A stretch of 64,000 bases of DNA from Xanthomonas hortorum pv. cynarae (GTDB taxonomy: Bacteria > Pseudomonadota > Gammaproteobacteria > Xanthomonadales > Xanthomonadaceae). The notes under the pieces were generated by a model. That model was not told the origin of the DNA. It saw only the letters and a program-made list of their open reading frames with translations, and did not search any database. The position numbers and the translations under genes were made by a program. Shown piece by piece: positions 48,508-57,958 of the stretch; position 1 is the stretch's first letter; the number at the start of each line of letters is the position of its first letter. The stretch covers positions 1 to 64,000 of the forward strand of contig NZ_MDFM01000018.1 in the NCBI RefSeq assembly GCF_002939985.1. The letters are read 5' to 3'.

Positions 48508-50073
48508 ATGTCCGACACCCACGCTTCCGACCCACGACAGCGCCCGGTGCGGCGCGTCGTCATCGCCGGTGGCGGCACTGCCGGCTGGATGGCCGCTGCG
48601 GCCTTGTCGAAAGTGCTGGGCAAGCAATTGCAGATCACCGTGGTGGAATCGGACGAGATCGGCACGGTGGGCGTGGGCGAAGCCACCATCCCCAGCCTGG
48701 TCACCTTCCACCGCCTGCTGGAGATCGACGAGGCCGCGTTCATGGCCGCCACGCAGGCCACCATCAAGCTCGGCATCGGCTTCGAGCATTGGCGCGATGT
48801 CGACCGGCACTACATCCACTCGTTCGGCCATACCGGCACCGATCACTGGAGCGCGGGCTTCCAGCATTTCTGGCTGAAAGGCCGGCAGCGCGGCGTGGCG
48901 CGCGACTTCGGCGACTACTGTCTTGAGCTGCGCGCCGCGCAGGAAGGCCGCTTTGCGCATCTGCCCAACGGCGGCATGAATTACGCCTATCACCTGGATG
49001 CCGGTCTGTACGCGCGCTTCCTGCGCCGCTTCAGCGAAGGCTTCGGCGTACAACGTATCGAAGGGCGCATCGGTCACGTGGAGACCGACGCGCATAGCGG
49101 CTATCTCACTGCGCTGACGCTGGAAAACGGCACGCGGGTGGAAGGCGATCTGTTTCTGGATTGCACCGGCTTTGCCGGCCTGCTGATCGGCAAGACGCTG
49201 GGCGTGGGCGCCGACGATTGGTCGCACTGGTTGTTTGCCGACAGCGCGCTGGCGGTGCAGACCGAATCGGTTGGTGCACCGGTCCCCTACACCCGCTCGC
49301 GCGCCGATCAGGCCGGCTGGATGTGGCGCATTCCGCTGCAGCACCGGGTGGGCAACGGCATCGTGTATTCCAGCCGCTACATGGACCAGGACAGCGCTGC
49401 GCAGGTCTTGCAGCGCAATCTCACTGGCCGCGCGCTGACCGAGCCACGCGCGTTGCGTTTCACCCCGAACCAGCGGCATCGGGTGTGGGAAAAGAACTGC
49501 GTGGCGCTGGGCCTGGCCAGCGGGTTTCTGGAGCCGTTGGAATCGACCAACATCCATCTGATCCAGCGCGGCATCATCCGCTTGATGCAGACCTTTCCGC
49601 AGGTCATCAACGATAGCGATATCGCCGAATACAACCGCCAAGCGGCCGAAGAAATCACCCATATCCGCGATTTCGTGATCCTGCACTACCACGTAACCGA
49701 CCGTCGCGACACGCCGTTCTGGCGCGACTGCGCGGCGATGGAGATCCCCGACACGCTGCGGCATCGGGTGGAGCTGTTCCGCCAGAGCGGGCGGGTGTTC
49801 CATCAGGCCAACGAACTGTTTGCCGAGAACTCGTGGGTGCAGGTGATGCTGGGCCAGGGCATTACGCCCAAGCAGCACCACCCGGTGGCCGACCTGATGG
49901 GCGATGCCGAACTCAATCATTTTCTTGAGAACATCCGCACGCGGGTCGATGCGGCGTTGGTGCGGCTGCCCGCGCATGCGGACTTCCTGCGGCGCTACTG
50001 CCCCGCTCCGCCGCTGCCCGAGCCGGCGACGCGGCTGCCTGCCACTCCGGTACTCGCAACCCCGGCGGCATGA
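48508..50073 (+). CDS. Flavin-dependent tryptophan halogenase-like protein
   Basis: This 521-residue protein has the FAD motif GGGTAGWMAAAAL at residues 21-33 and GVGEATIPS. The lysine at residue 87 (ATIKLGIGF) is at the place of the catalytic Lys of PrnA/RebH. The WxWxIP-type motif reads GWMWRIPLQ. Family members mostly halogenate tryptophan or indoles, but many cluster copies beside TonB receptors have unproven substrates. It lies 10 bases after the cupin gene and is clearly in the same operon. Confidence 0.86.
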   Translation: MSDTHASDPRQRPVRRVVIAGGGTAGWMAAAALSKVLGKQLQITVVESDEIGTVGVGEATIPSLVTFHRLLEIDEAAFMAATQATIKLGIGFEHWRDVDRHYIHSFGHTGTDHWSAGFQHFWLKGRQRGVARDFGDYCLELRAAQEGRFAHLPNGGMNYAYHLDAGLYARFLRRFSEGFGVQRIEGRIGHVETDAHSGYLTALTLENGTRVEGDLFLDCTGFAGLLIGKTLGVGADDWSHWLFADSALAVQTESVGAPVPYTRSRADQAGWMWRIPLQHRVGNGIVYSSRYMDQDSAAQVLQRNLTGRALTEPRALRFTPNQRHRVWEKNCVALGLASGFLEPLESTNIHLIQRGIIRLMQTFPQVINDSDIAEYNRQAAEEITHIRDFVILHYHVTDRRDTPFWRDCAAMEIPDTLRHRVELFRQSGRVFHQANELFAENSWVQVMLGQGITPKQHHPVADLMGDAELNHFLENIRTRVDAALVRLPAHADFLRRYCPAPPLPEPATRLPATPVLATPAA

Positions 50074-50213
50074 CATTACGCCCGACCTCGGCGCACCCCT
50101 TGGCTTAGACCGCCCCAGCAATGCTAGATTGCCGCTTTGCCGTCCATTGCGGGAACAGTGGCCGGCGCTCGCCGCAGCAACGTTATCTATCGCACTCGGG
50201 GTAAGGGGGACGC

Positions 50214-51224
50214 ATGTTGGATCTGACACAGGGCCGTATGGCACGCCGGATCGCGCCAGTCATTTTGCTGGTTGGCCTGGCCGCTTGCTCCAAGCAGGAA
50301 GACAAGGCCGCCACCACCGCGCCGGCCACCGGCGCCACGCCTGCGGCACCGGCCGCCGCGCCCACGCCAGCCACTGCGGTATCGCCGCAGGTGCAGTCGA
50401 TGGCCGCCGACCAGCTGCGCGCATCGGCCACCAAGGCGCTGCAGGACAACCGCATGTACGCCCCGGCCGGCGACAACGCGGTGGAGTACTACTTGGCACT
50501 GCGCGAGAAGCAGCCGCAGGACGCCACCGTCAACAGCGCGCTGACCGACCTGATGCCGTACACGCTGATCGCCGCCGAACAGGGCATCAGCCGCGAAGAA
50601 TTCCCCGAAGCGCAGCGCCTGATCGCGCTGATCGAAAAGGTCGACCCCAAGGCACCGGCACTGCCGCGCCTGAAGACCGGCCTGGACGCGGGCATGAAGA
50701 CCGCCGCCAACCGCTCCGAGCAGGCCAAGAAGCTGGTCGAAGACAAGGCCAAGCAGGCCGCCGAACAGAAGCGCCTGGCCGAGCAGCAGACCCGCGAGGC
50801 GGCCGCTGCGCAGCAGATCGCCGCGCAACAGGAAGCCGCACGTCAGCAGACCGCCGAAGCCGAGCGCCAGGCCGCGGCGCGCCGTCAGGCCGAGAGCCCG
50901 GCACCGACCCCGGCCGCCCCGCGCCCGGCACCGGCTGCTGCGCCCGCCGCTGCCGCCGCTCCAAGCGCGCAGTCGTTGCGCCCGATCAGCACGCCGGCAC
51001 CGCGCTATCCACCTGAAGCGCTGCGCGCCGGCACCTCCGGCGAAGTGCTGGTGGAACTCACCGTCGGCACCGACGGCTCGATCACCGCCTCGCGCGTGCT
51101 GCGCGCCCATCCGCCGCGCGTGTTCGACCGCGAAGCCCTCAACGCGGTCAAGCGCTGGCGCTTTGAGCCGGTTGCCGCACCGGTGACGACGCGGCGTACG
51201 TTGTCGTTCAATCCGGGTGGCTGA
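50214..51224 (+). CDS. Lipoprotein with TonB C-terminal domain
   Basis: This 336-residue protein has a signal peptide with the lipobox LAAC (VILLVGLAACSKQ), a 150-residue helical domain, and an Ala/Gln/Glu-rich coiled-coil stretch (about residues 165-230: AKKLVEDKAKQAAEQKRL and onward). It ends in a TonB-type domain (PRYPPEALRAGTSGEVLVEL, ALNAVKRWRFEP). GGGGG ahead supports ATG 50214. A canonical TonB has an N-terminal membrane anchor, not a lipid anchor, so this is an unusual architecture. Position suggests energy coupling or envelope scaffolding for the receptor block. Confidence 0.82.
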   Translation: MLDLTQGRMARRIAPVILLVGLAACSKQEDKAATTAPATGATPAAPAAAPTPATAVSPQVQSMAADQLRASATKALQDNRMYAPAGDNAVEYYLALREKQPQDATVNSALTDLMPYTLIAAEQGISREEFPEAQRLIALIEKVDPKAPALPRLKTGLDAGMKTAANRSEQAKKLVEDKAKQAAEQKRLAEQQTREAAAAQQIAAQQEAARQQTAEAERQAAARRQAESPAPTPAAPRPAPAAAPAAAAAPSAQSLRPISTPAPRYPPEALRAGTSGEVLVELTVGTDGSITASRVLRAHPPRVFDREALNAVKRWRFEPVAAPVTTRRTLSFNPGG

Positions 51225-51367
51225 GTGGTCGAGTGGTTTGCGGGTGGCTGAGTGAGTGAGTCCGCTGCTTGTTGGTCGCTAGTGATCGACCGATGGTTGA
51301 TGGTCGTTGATCATTGGTCGATGGCTGCTGATGATTGATGCACTGCACTCTCGGCAAATGCCGGACG

Positions 51368-51407
51368 CCAAACAAAAAGCCCGCAGCGATGCGGGCTTTT
51401 TGTTTGG
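51368..51407. terminator. Long bidirectional rho-independent terminator
   Basis: An 18-bp perfect stem (ccaaacaaaaagcccgca/tgcgggctttttgtttgg, loop gcga) has A and T runs built into its flanks. It works in both directions, ending the TonB-like gene (plus) and, less likely, the ABC permease (minus). Confidence 0.9.
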
Positions 51408-51417
51408 CTGGTCATCC

Positions 51418-51508
51418 GTACCCTCATCCGCCCTTCGGGCACCTTCTCCCGAAGGGAGAAGGATTAAAGCCCCTCTCCCGTCGGGAGAGGGGTTGGGGTG
51501 AGGGTACG
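51418..51508. repeat. Paired CCCTCATCC / CCCCTCTCCC palindromic repeats
   Basis: This block has two hairpins in series: ccttctccc/gggagaagg, then cccctctcccg/cgggagagggg, bounded by inverted gtaccctca/tgagggtac ends. The second half matches 42553-42591 in reverse complement. It follows the long terminator in the 426-base gap 51225-51650. Confidence 0.78.
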
Positions 51509-51600
51509 GCGGCGAAGTGGACATCACGAACTCGATAGACAACAGCCACATTGCACACAAATATCAACAATCGTAGCTGCGCATTCGCACCAGCAATCCG

Positions 51601-51646
51601 TAGCCTCATCCGGCGCTGCGCGCCACCTTCTCCCGGTGGAAGAAGG
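51601..51646. repeat. Degenerate CCTTCTCCC-type repeat
   Basis: The sequence tagcctcatccggcgctgcg then ccttctcccggtggaagaagg repeats the design of the left half of 51418-51508 with substitutions. It abuts the end of the ABC permease gene. Confidence 0.6.
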
Positions 51647-51650
51647 AACA

Positions 51651-52844
51651 TCAGCCGGAAATCGCCAATCGCTCCTGGTGGTACCGCCGCACCGCCGCGT
51701 ACCACAACACCGCCGCTACGCCGAAGCCAGCCAACAGATACACCGCCCAGGTCTGCGCGTTGATCTGCTCATGGCGTATCACCTTCAACAGCATCTGGTT
51801 CTGCGCCAGGAACGGCACCGCGAAGTGCCATAACTGCGTCTTCAGCGGATACGCCATCAACGCATAGCCCGGCAACATCGGCAGCAGCAGTAGCCAGGTC
51901 ATGTGCGCCTGCGCTTCCTTCATGCTATTGGCGGCAGCGGCCAGGTAGGTCAGCAGCGAGGTGCCCACGAACAGCATTGGCACCAGGATGAAGAGCATCT
52001 GCAACATCGGCAAAAAACCGACATTGAGCTGGCGCCCCAGGTTCGAGGTGGACAACTGCGCACTCAGCTTGAACGCCAGCAGCGTGAGCAACAACGACAC
52101 CATGCCGATCACGCAGGCGGCGGCGATCTTGCCGCTCACAATCGCGCTGCGTGGCGCCGGCGTGGCCAACAATGGCTCAAGCGACTGGCGTTCGCGCTCG
52201 CCGGCGGTGGCATCCAGAATCAGCGAGGCGCCGCCCAGGAACGAGGTGATCACCAGCAGCACCGGCAGCAGCATCGCCATCATCTGCCCACGCTTGGCGT
52301 CGGCGGTGGCCAGGTCCTGCGCGGCGATTTCCAGCGGCCTGCCCACCTGCGCATCGATGCCGCGTGCCAGCAAGCGCAATGCACCGACCTGCTGGCTATA
52401 GGCGCTGAGCGCGGCCTGCAGCCGCATGGCCGGCACGTCGGCCTCGCGCCGCGTGCTGTCCTTGATGACCTCCACCAAGGCCGGGCGGCCGGCACGCCAG
52501 TCCTCGGCGTAGCTGTCGCTGATGCGCAGCGCCACATCCACCTCCTGGGTGCGGATTGCGGCGGTCAGATCGGCAGGCGCGGTGACCGCGTTGAGTCCTT
52601 GCGCGGCCAGAAAACGCACCAGATTGGGCGCGTTCTCGCGACCGAGCGTGGGGATCTCCAGCGGCTTGTCGATTTGCGTGCGCACGCGGCTTTCGCTCAG
52701 TGCACCCATGCCCAGAATCAGGATCGGGTACAGCAATGGCGACAGCAGCAAGGCCAATGCCAGCGTGCGGCGATCGCGGCCGATATCGCGCAGCTCCTTG
52801 CGCAGTACCGTCCACAGGGTGGACAACAACGATGTGGTGCTCAT
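51651..52844 (-). CDS. ABC-2 type permease (NatB-like)
   Basis: This 397-residue membrane protein has one N-terminal helix (LALALLLSPLLYPILILGMG), a long periplasmic domain of about 130 residues and five or six C-terminal helices (MAMLLPVLLVITSFLGG, ACVIGMVSLLLTLLAFKL and others). The motif ERERQSLEPLLATPAPRSAIV is typical of NatB/CcmB-like ABC-2 permeases. It starts at ATG 52844 overlapping the ATPase stop in an ATGA arrangement. With the ATPase it makes an exporter; NatAB pumps sodium in Bacillus, but the substrate here is unknown. Confidence 0.88.
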   Translation of the reverse strand: MSTTSLLSTLWTVLRKELRDIGRDRRTLALALLLSPLLYPILILGMGALSESRVRTQIDKPLEIPTLGRENAPNLVRFLAAQGLNAVTAPADLTAAIRTQEVDVALRISDSYAEDWRAGRPALVEVIKDSTRREADVPAMRLQAALSAYSQQVGALRLLARGIDAQVGRPLEIAAQDLATADAKRGQMMAMLLPVLLVITSFLGGASLILDATAGERERQSLEPLLATPAPRSAIVSGKIAAACVIGMVSLLLTLLAFKLSAQLSTSNLGRQLNVGFLPMLQMLFILVPMLFVGTSLLTYLAAAANSMKEAQAHMTWLLLLPMLPGYALMAYPLKTQLWHFAVPFLAQNQMLLKVIRHEQINAQTWAVYLLAGFGVAAVLWYAAVRRYHQERLAISG

Positions 52845-53587
52845 GCGTGCAGTCCCTCGTCCGAGCCGATCGCCTTGACGAAGGCGTCTTCCAGATTGTC
52901 TTCACCGGTGGCGGCGCGCAGTTCGTCGGCGCTGCCGCAGGCCACCACGGTGCCCTTGGCGACGATGACGATGCGATCGCACAGCGCCGCCACCTCCTGC
53001 ATGATATGGCTGGAAAAAATCACGCAGCGCCCCTCTGCACGCAACTGCTGCAGAAAGCCGCGCATCGCGCGCGTGGTCATGACGTCCAGGCCGTTGGTGG
53101 GCTCGTCGAGAATCACGTTGCGCGGGTCGTGCACCAGCGCGCGCGCAATCGCGGTCTTGGTGCGCTGGCCCTGGCTGAAGCCTTCGGTCTGACGATCGAG
53201 AATGTCGTCCATGTCCAACGCGGCCGACAGCAGGCGCGTGCGCTCGGCAATCAGCGTGCGCGACATGCCATGCAACTCACCGAAGTAAGCGATGTTCTCG
53301 CGCGCAGTCAGTCGCTTGTAGACGCCACGCGCATCCGGCAACACGCCGAGCGCGCGGCGCACCGTGACCGGGTCGCGGGCGGCGTCCACACCATCGACGG
53401 TCACGCTGCCCTGGTCGGGCGACATCAGTGTGTAGAGCATGCGCAAGGTGGTGGTCTTGCCGGCGCCGTTTGGGCCGAGCAGGCCGGTGATCTGGCCATC
53501 GGCGGCGCTAAAACTCACTCCGTCAACCGCCTTCACCAGCCCGGTCTTGGTCTTGAACGATTTGTGCAGGTTGTCGACGACGATCAT
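52841..53587 (-). CDS. ABC transporter ATPase (NatA-like)
   Basis: This 248-residue ATPase has Walker A LLGPNGAGKTTTLRML, the Q-loop VLPDARGVY, and the signature GFSQGQRTK, a NatA-type variant of LSGGQ. Walker B is NVILDEPTNGLD and the H-loop is FSSHIMQEV. ATG 53587 is the family start; the open frame upstream to 53701 is non-coding. It forms a coupled pair with the ABC-2 permease. It follows a TAP-like hydrolase by 31 bases on the same strand. Confidence 0.92.
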   Translation of the reverse strand: MIVVDNLHKSFKTKTGLVKAVDGVSFSAADGQITGLLGPNGAGKTTTLRMLYTLMSPDQGSVTVDGVDAARDPVTVRRALGVLPDARGVYKRLTARENIAYFGELHGMSRTLIAERTRLLSAALDMDDILDRQTEGFSQGQRTKTAIARALVHDPRNVILDEPTNGLDVMTTRAMRGFLQQLRAEGRCVIFSSHIMQEVAALCDRIVIVAKGTVVACGSADELRAATGEDNLEDAFVKAIGSDEGLHA

Positions 53588-53618
53588 GCGAGCGCCTCCG
53601 TGGCGTGGTCGGTGCGGC

Positions 53619-55205
53619 TCATGGTTCCCATCCGTTGAACGAGGTAAACGCGGGCACGTTGTTGAGATCGGCAACGCAGCGCGTATCCAGCGCACCGGCA
53701 TTGGCGGTTTCGATGAACTGCGCCATCAGCTTGGGGATGCACCCCAGTGCCATGACGCTGTGTCCCTGCCCGGGCGCAACCAGATGCCGCCCATTGGGCA
53801 GTCCCTTGAGCACGGTGTCGGCGTAGCGTGGCGGCGTGACCGGATCCAGCTGACCGGACAACAGCAAGGCCGGCACCTGCGAACGCAGCGGCGCGGTGAA
53901 ATCGGCGGCGCGCTTGCCGCTGGGCCACACCGGGCATGCGGCAAAGACGCTGCGCGGGACATCCTCGCCCAGCAGCAATGCCTGGTGCTCGGGTGCGGGA
54001 CGATAGCGGTCGGCATCTTCTGCGCACACCACCGACCATTGCATGGGCTGGTTGATCTGCATGTCCATGTGCGACAACGCCATCAACGGCGCGTAGCGAC
54101 CTGCAGCGGCTTCATCCAGCACCAGCGGCAGCAGGGCAGCGCTCTGCGGTGCGTAGGAGAAGGTAAAGGCCAGGCCGATCACCGCGTCGGCGGTCACCCG
54201 ATCGCGCTTGATGACGTTGGTGCGCAAATCGCGGTACTCCACTTCCGGCGATTCGGTCTTCAAGCGGTCCATGACGGTACGCAGCTGCCTGCGCACATCG
54301 GTGGGAAAGCGTGCACGACAGGCCGCGATGGCACGGCATTGTTCGGACTGCAGGATCAAAGCGTCTTCAAACGTGCGTGCGAACTCACCGCTGATCACCA
54401 GATCGCTGGGCGCAACGCCATCGAGCACGATGGCGCGCGTTTGTGCGGGATAGCGTTTGGCATAGTGCTGCGCCACGCGCGTGCCGTAAGACACACCGAT
54501 CAGGTCGATGCGTGGCGCACCCAGGGCGGCTCTGACGGCATCCAGATCGCCGATGGCTTCGGCAGTGGTGTAGTAACGCGGGTCGGTATGGCGTTGCAAG
54601 CCTTCCGCACATTGCTGCGCATAGGCCTTCAATTCTTCCGGGCTGGACGCCATGCCGGCCTGCAACGGCTTGCCGTCGGCAGTCTCGCACCGCAGGGGGT
54701 GAGATCCCCCGGTGCCGCGTTGATCGACCAGAAAAATGTCGCGGTTTTTGCGTACCTCGCGTAACGCAGCCGCTGCGATGGCGGCAGCCTCGGTCGCCGA
54801 TTGCCCCGGCCCACCGGCGATGAAGAACACCGGATCCGGCTTGTTGCCTGCGCCTGCATCGCTTTCCAGCCAGGCAATCTTCAGGTCGATCCTGCGTCCT
54901 GTCGGTGCGGCCGGGTTTTCCGGCACGCGCAGGCTTGCGCACTGCGCTTCGATATTGCCGGCCGCGCTGCCGGAACTCAGCGTGCACGGGACGAATTGCA
55001 GCGTGCCGTAGCGATTGGCTGCGGCCGTGCCGGTCTGCGTGGTTGCTGCACGTGGCTGCGCGCTGCCGGGTGCAGTTGCGCCAGCCTTGGTTGCAGCAGG
55101 CGCATCTTTCGCAGGTGTGTTTTCAGCAAGTTTGTCTGCACGCTGACATCCGGCAGCCAGCATCGCGATCAGCAATGCCGCTACCACTGTGTGTTGCTTC
55201 ACCAT
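53619..55205 (-). CDS. Lipoprotein alpha/beta-hydrolase (TAP-like)
   Basis: This protein of about 528 residues begins with a signal peptide and a lipobox (LLIAMLAAGCQR), then a low-complexity Ala/Thr/Pro stretch. The hydrolase core has GGPGQSATEAAA with the oxyanion-type GGPG, the nucleophile GVSYGTRVAQ, and a C-terminal TAP-like half with GQLDPVTPP and GQGHSVMALGC, completing the triad. Homologues are tripeptidyl aminopeptidases and proline iminopeptidase-like enzymes. ATG 55205 is better spaced to the AGGAG than ATG 55214. It may be exported to the envelope. Confidence 0.88.
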   Translation of the reverse strand: MVKQHTVVAALLIAMLAAGCQRADKLAENTPAKDAPAATKAGATAPGSAQPRAATTQTGTAAANRYGTLQFVPCTLSSGSAAGNIEAQCASLRVPENPAAPTGRRIDLKIAWLESDAGAGNKPDPVFFIAGGPGQSATEAAAIAAAALREVRKNRDIFLVDQRGTGGSHPLRCETADGKPLQAGMASSPEELKAYAQQCAEGLQRHTDPRYYTTAEAIGDLDAVRAALGAPRIDLIGVSYGTRVAQHYAKRYPAQTRAIVLDGVAPSDLVISGEFARTFEDALILQSEQCRAIAACRARFPTDVRRQLRTVMDRLKTESPEVEYRDLRTNVIKRDRVTADAVIGLAFTFSYAPQSAALLPLVLDEAAAGRYAPLMALSHMDMQINQPMQWSVVCAEDADRYRPAPEHQALLLGEDVPRSVFAACPVWPSGKRAADFTAPLRSQVPALLLSGQLDPVTPPRYADTVLKGLPNGRHLVAPGQGHSVMALGCIPKLMAQFIETANAGALDTRCVADLNNVPAFTSFNGWEP

Positions 55206-55271
55206 GTTCACCATCTCTCCTGGTATCCCCTATTCCCTGACGCCGCAGCCGGTCGGGTGTGACCGCTGCGA

Positions 55272-55472
55272 CTACTGCCCGTCTTCAAACAGAAACACGT
55301 GCTCGATCGATTCCCCGAACAAACGCGCGATACGAAACGCCAGCGGCAAACTGGGATCGTACTTGCCGGTCTCCAGCGCATTGATGGTCTGCCGCGACAC
55401 GCCCAGCCGCTCGCCCAATTCGCCTTGCGACCAACCGCTGGCCTCGCGCAATTCGCGTACCCGGCTGTTCAT
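55272..55472 (-). CDS. Short HTH XRE-type transcriptional regulator
   Basis: This 66-residue protein consists almost entirely of an HTH domain (NSRVRELREASGWSQGELGERLG, then VSRQTINALETGKYDP). The family is the compact XRE regulators that sit beside small membrane proteins. ATG 55472 overlaps the stop of the membrane-protein gene (55469), so the pair is translationally coupled. It probably regulates its own operon. Confidence 0.88.
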   Translation of the reverse strand: MNSRVRELREASGWSQGELGERLGVSRQTINALETGKYDPSLPLAFRIARLFGESIEHVFLFEDGQ

Positions 55473-56056
55473 TGAAAGCGACGTGCGTTGATGCTTTTGG
55501 TGATGCCGTAAATTCCGCACAACAGCGGAAACACCCACAACATCGCCACCGTTGCGGGGATGTCGATCAGCTCGGCGGCCTGCAGAAACCCACCGGTCAT
55601 GTACGCGCCGCTGACCAGGCCGGCGGCAATGGCGATCGACTCCAGTTCGATCCGTCGCTGCATCTCGTCCGAGTCGCGCACGTAGCGCGCCACCGCGCGG
55701 ATCACCAACGCCACCAACACCGCGGGCAACAACGCGATCAGCACACGCGCCCAGTTCGGATCCACGTGGGCCAGCAGGTATTTCCAGACCAGCATCACCA
55801 CCACGTACAACATCATCGGCACGCCGAATTCGCGCTGATAACGCCGCGCCAGTGCCGGGCGCGCACTGTCGCCCATGCTGCCGCGCGACAGCCAAAACAG
55901 CAGCGCCAGCAACAGGCACGACACGCCCGCACCTGCACACAACCCGGCAAGGTAAGCGCTCAGTGGCAGCAGCCGCCAATGGCCAAGCGCACCCACTGCG
56001 ATCAAGCCCAACCCCAGGCAGAGCGCGACCAGCGCGTTGCGGTTGTAGCTGGTCAT
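55469..56056 (-). CDS. Membrane protein paired with HTH regulator
   Basis: This 195-residue protein has about four to five hydrophobic helices (ALVALCLGLGLIAVGALG, AGAGVSCLLLALLFWLS, MMLYVVVMLVWKYLLAH, VLIALLPAVLVALVIRAV) and a conserved-looking EMQRRIELESIAIAAGL. ATG 56056 begins TSYNRNALVAL. The gene pair with an overlapping XRE regulator recurs in many bacteria. I do not recognise its function; it may sense membrane or cell-envelope state. Confidence 0.74.
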   Translation of the reverse strand: MTSYNRNALVALCLGLGLIAVGALGHWRLLPLSAYLAGLCAGAGVSCLLLALLFWLSRGSMGDSARPALARRYQREFGVPMMLYVVVMLVWKYLLAHVDPNWARVLIALLPAVLVALVIRAVARYVRDSDEMQRRIELESIAIAAGLVSGAYMTGGFLQAAELIDIPATVAMLWVFPLLCGIYGITKSINARRFQ

Positions 56057-56386
56057 GAGCTGCGCCTCTTCTGCACTGTTGCGCTCGATAACGGGCCAAC
56101 GTACCCAGTCTCGTCGCAGCCGCGCATCAACCGCTGCGCCGGCCACGCCTGTGTGCAATCCGATTGCCAATGTTGCTGATGCATCCCTTTCACCTGTCAA
56201 GTCAACTTGACAGGCACGATGCGCTTGACGTGGCTAGCTGTCAAGCACCCTTTACACGTCCGGCGACACGCGGGCTGCCGTGTTTGCCGATTCAACGACG
56301 GCGAGAGGAGATGCATCCACATCCCGTCCGCAGCGCTGCACCGGAGCTGGGTTACGCTCCCTGATCGAATACTGGTGGGAGCGATG

Positions 56387-57958
56387 ATGCGTCTGAAGAT
56401 TTTGTTGGCAATCGCATTGAGTAGCTGCATGGCGACCTCGGCAGTGGCGCAAGAGATCGCACCTGCGCCGCGCACGATCCAGGTGGATCTGGCTACCGCC
56501 AGCGGGCCGGTCGACCGTTTCTACGATCTATCGATTGGCTCGGACTTCCCCGGCACCTTGCTCCGCAGCGACACCCAGGCACACCTGGTTCCGGCCGTGC
56601 AGGAGTTGGGCTTTCGCTACATCCGCTTCCACGACGTGTTCCATGACGTGCTCGGCACGGTGAAAGACGTCGACGGAAAACTCGTCTACGACTGGACCAA
56701 GCTGGATCAGCTCTACGACGCGCTGTTGGCCAAGCGCATTCGTCCGTTCGTGGAATTGGGCTTTACCCCGAGCGCGATGAAAACCTCCGAGCAGACGCTC
56801 TTCTACTGGAAGGGCAACACCTCGCATCCGGATCCGGCCAAGTGGACGCAGCTGATCGATGCCTACGTGCGCCACATCCGCGCGCGCTATGGCGCCGACG
56901 AAGTGCGGCAGTGGTATTTCGAGGTGTGGAACGAGCCCAACCTCAAGGATTTTTGGGAAAACGCCGACCAGCAGGCTTACTTCGCTCTGTATGCGAACAC
57001 CGCACGCACGATCAAGGCGATCGACCCGCAACTGCGCGTGGGCGGCCCCTCCACCGCCGGTGCCGCATGGGTGCCGGAACTGTTGGCCTATGTGGCACAA
57101 AACAAACTGCCGATCGATTTCGTCAGCACGCACACCTACGGCGTGGACGGCGGGTTTCTCGATGAAGACGGCAAGCAGGACACCAAGTTGTCCGCATCGC
57201 CGGATGCCATCGTTGGCGATGTGCGAAGGGTGCGCGCGCAGATCCAGGCATCTCCGTTCCCGGATCTGCCGCTGTATTTCACCGAGTGGAGCAGCAGCTA
57301 CACGCCGCGCGATTTCGTCCACGACAGTTACATCAGCGCGCCCTACATCCTGACCAAGCTCAAACAGGTGCAAGGCCTGGTGCAGGGCATGAGCTACTGG
57401 ACCTACACCGATCTGTTCGAAGAACCCGGCCCGCCACCCACGCCGTTCCACGGTGGCTTCGGGCTTATGAATCGCGAAGGCATCCGCAAGCCGGCCTGGT
57501 TTGCCTACAAGTACTTGAACGCACTCAAAGGCCGCGACATTCCGCTGCGCGACGCACACGCATTTGCGGCGGTGGATGGCCAACGCATCGCCGCGTTGGT
57601 ATGGGATTGGCAGCAGCCGGTGCAGGCGGTCAGCAATACGCCGTTCTATACCAGGCAGGTGCCCAGCACCGAAAGCGCGCCAGTGGTGTTCCGGATGACG
57701 CAGGTGCCGGCCGGCACGTATCAGCTGCAGGTGCGCAAGACCGGCTACCGGCGCAACGACCCGCTGTCGCTGTACATCGACATGGGCATGCCCAAGGACC
57801 TGGCGCCGCGTCAGCTGACCCAGCTGCAGCAGGCCACGCGCGATACGCCCGAGCAGGACCGCCGCGTGCGCGTCGGCGCCGATGGCGTGGTGGAGATCCG
57901 CGTCCCGATGCACAGCAACGATGTGGTGCTGATGACGTTGGAGCCGGCGGCGCGCTGA
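56387..57958 (+). CDS. Exported GH39 glycoside hydrolase (beta-xylosidase-like)
   Basis: This 523-residue protein has a signal peptide (MRLKILLAIALSSCMATSAVAQ) and a TIM-barrel of GH39 type. The acid/base glutamate is in EVWNEPN at residue 183 and the nucleophile in YFTEWSSSY at residue 300. Other conserved spots are GFRYIRFHDVFHD and VSTHTYGV. GH39 enzymes include beta-xylosidases and related activities. ATG 56387 lies five bases after GGGAG. It acts presumably in the periplasm or outside on plant-derived oligosaccharides. Confidence 0.9.
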   Translation: MRLKILLAIALSSCMATSAVAQEIAPAPRTIQVDLATASGPVDRFYDLSIGSDFPGTLLRSDTQAHLVPAVQELGFRYIRFHDVFHDVLGTVKDVDGKLVYDWTKLDQLYDALLAKRIRPFVELGFTPSAMKTSEQTLFYWKGNTSHPDPAKWTQLIDAYVRHIRARYGADEVRQWYFEVWNEPNLKDFWENADQQAYFALYANTARTIKAIDPQLRVGGPSTAGAAWVPELLAYVAQNKLPIDFVSTHTYGVDGGFLDEDGKQDTKLSASPDAIVGDVRRVRAQIQASPFPDLPLYFTEWSSSYTPRDFVHDSYISAPYILTKLKQVQGLVQGMSYWTYTDLFEEPGPPPTPFHGGFGLMNREGIRKPAWFAYKYLNALKGRDIPLRDAHAFAAVDGQRIAALVWDWQQPVQAVSNTPFYTRQVPSTESAPVVFRMTQVPAGTYQLQVRKTGYRRNDPLSLYIDMGMPKDLAPRQLTQLQQATRDTPEQDRRVRVGADGVVEIRVPMHSNDVVLMTLEPAAR

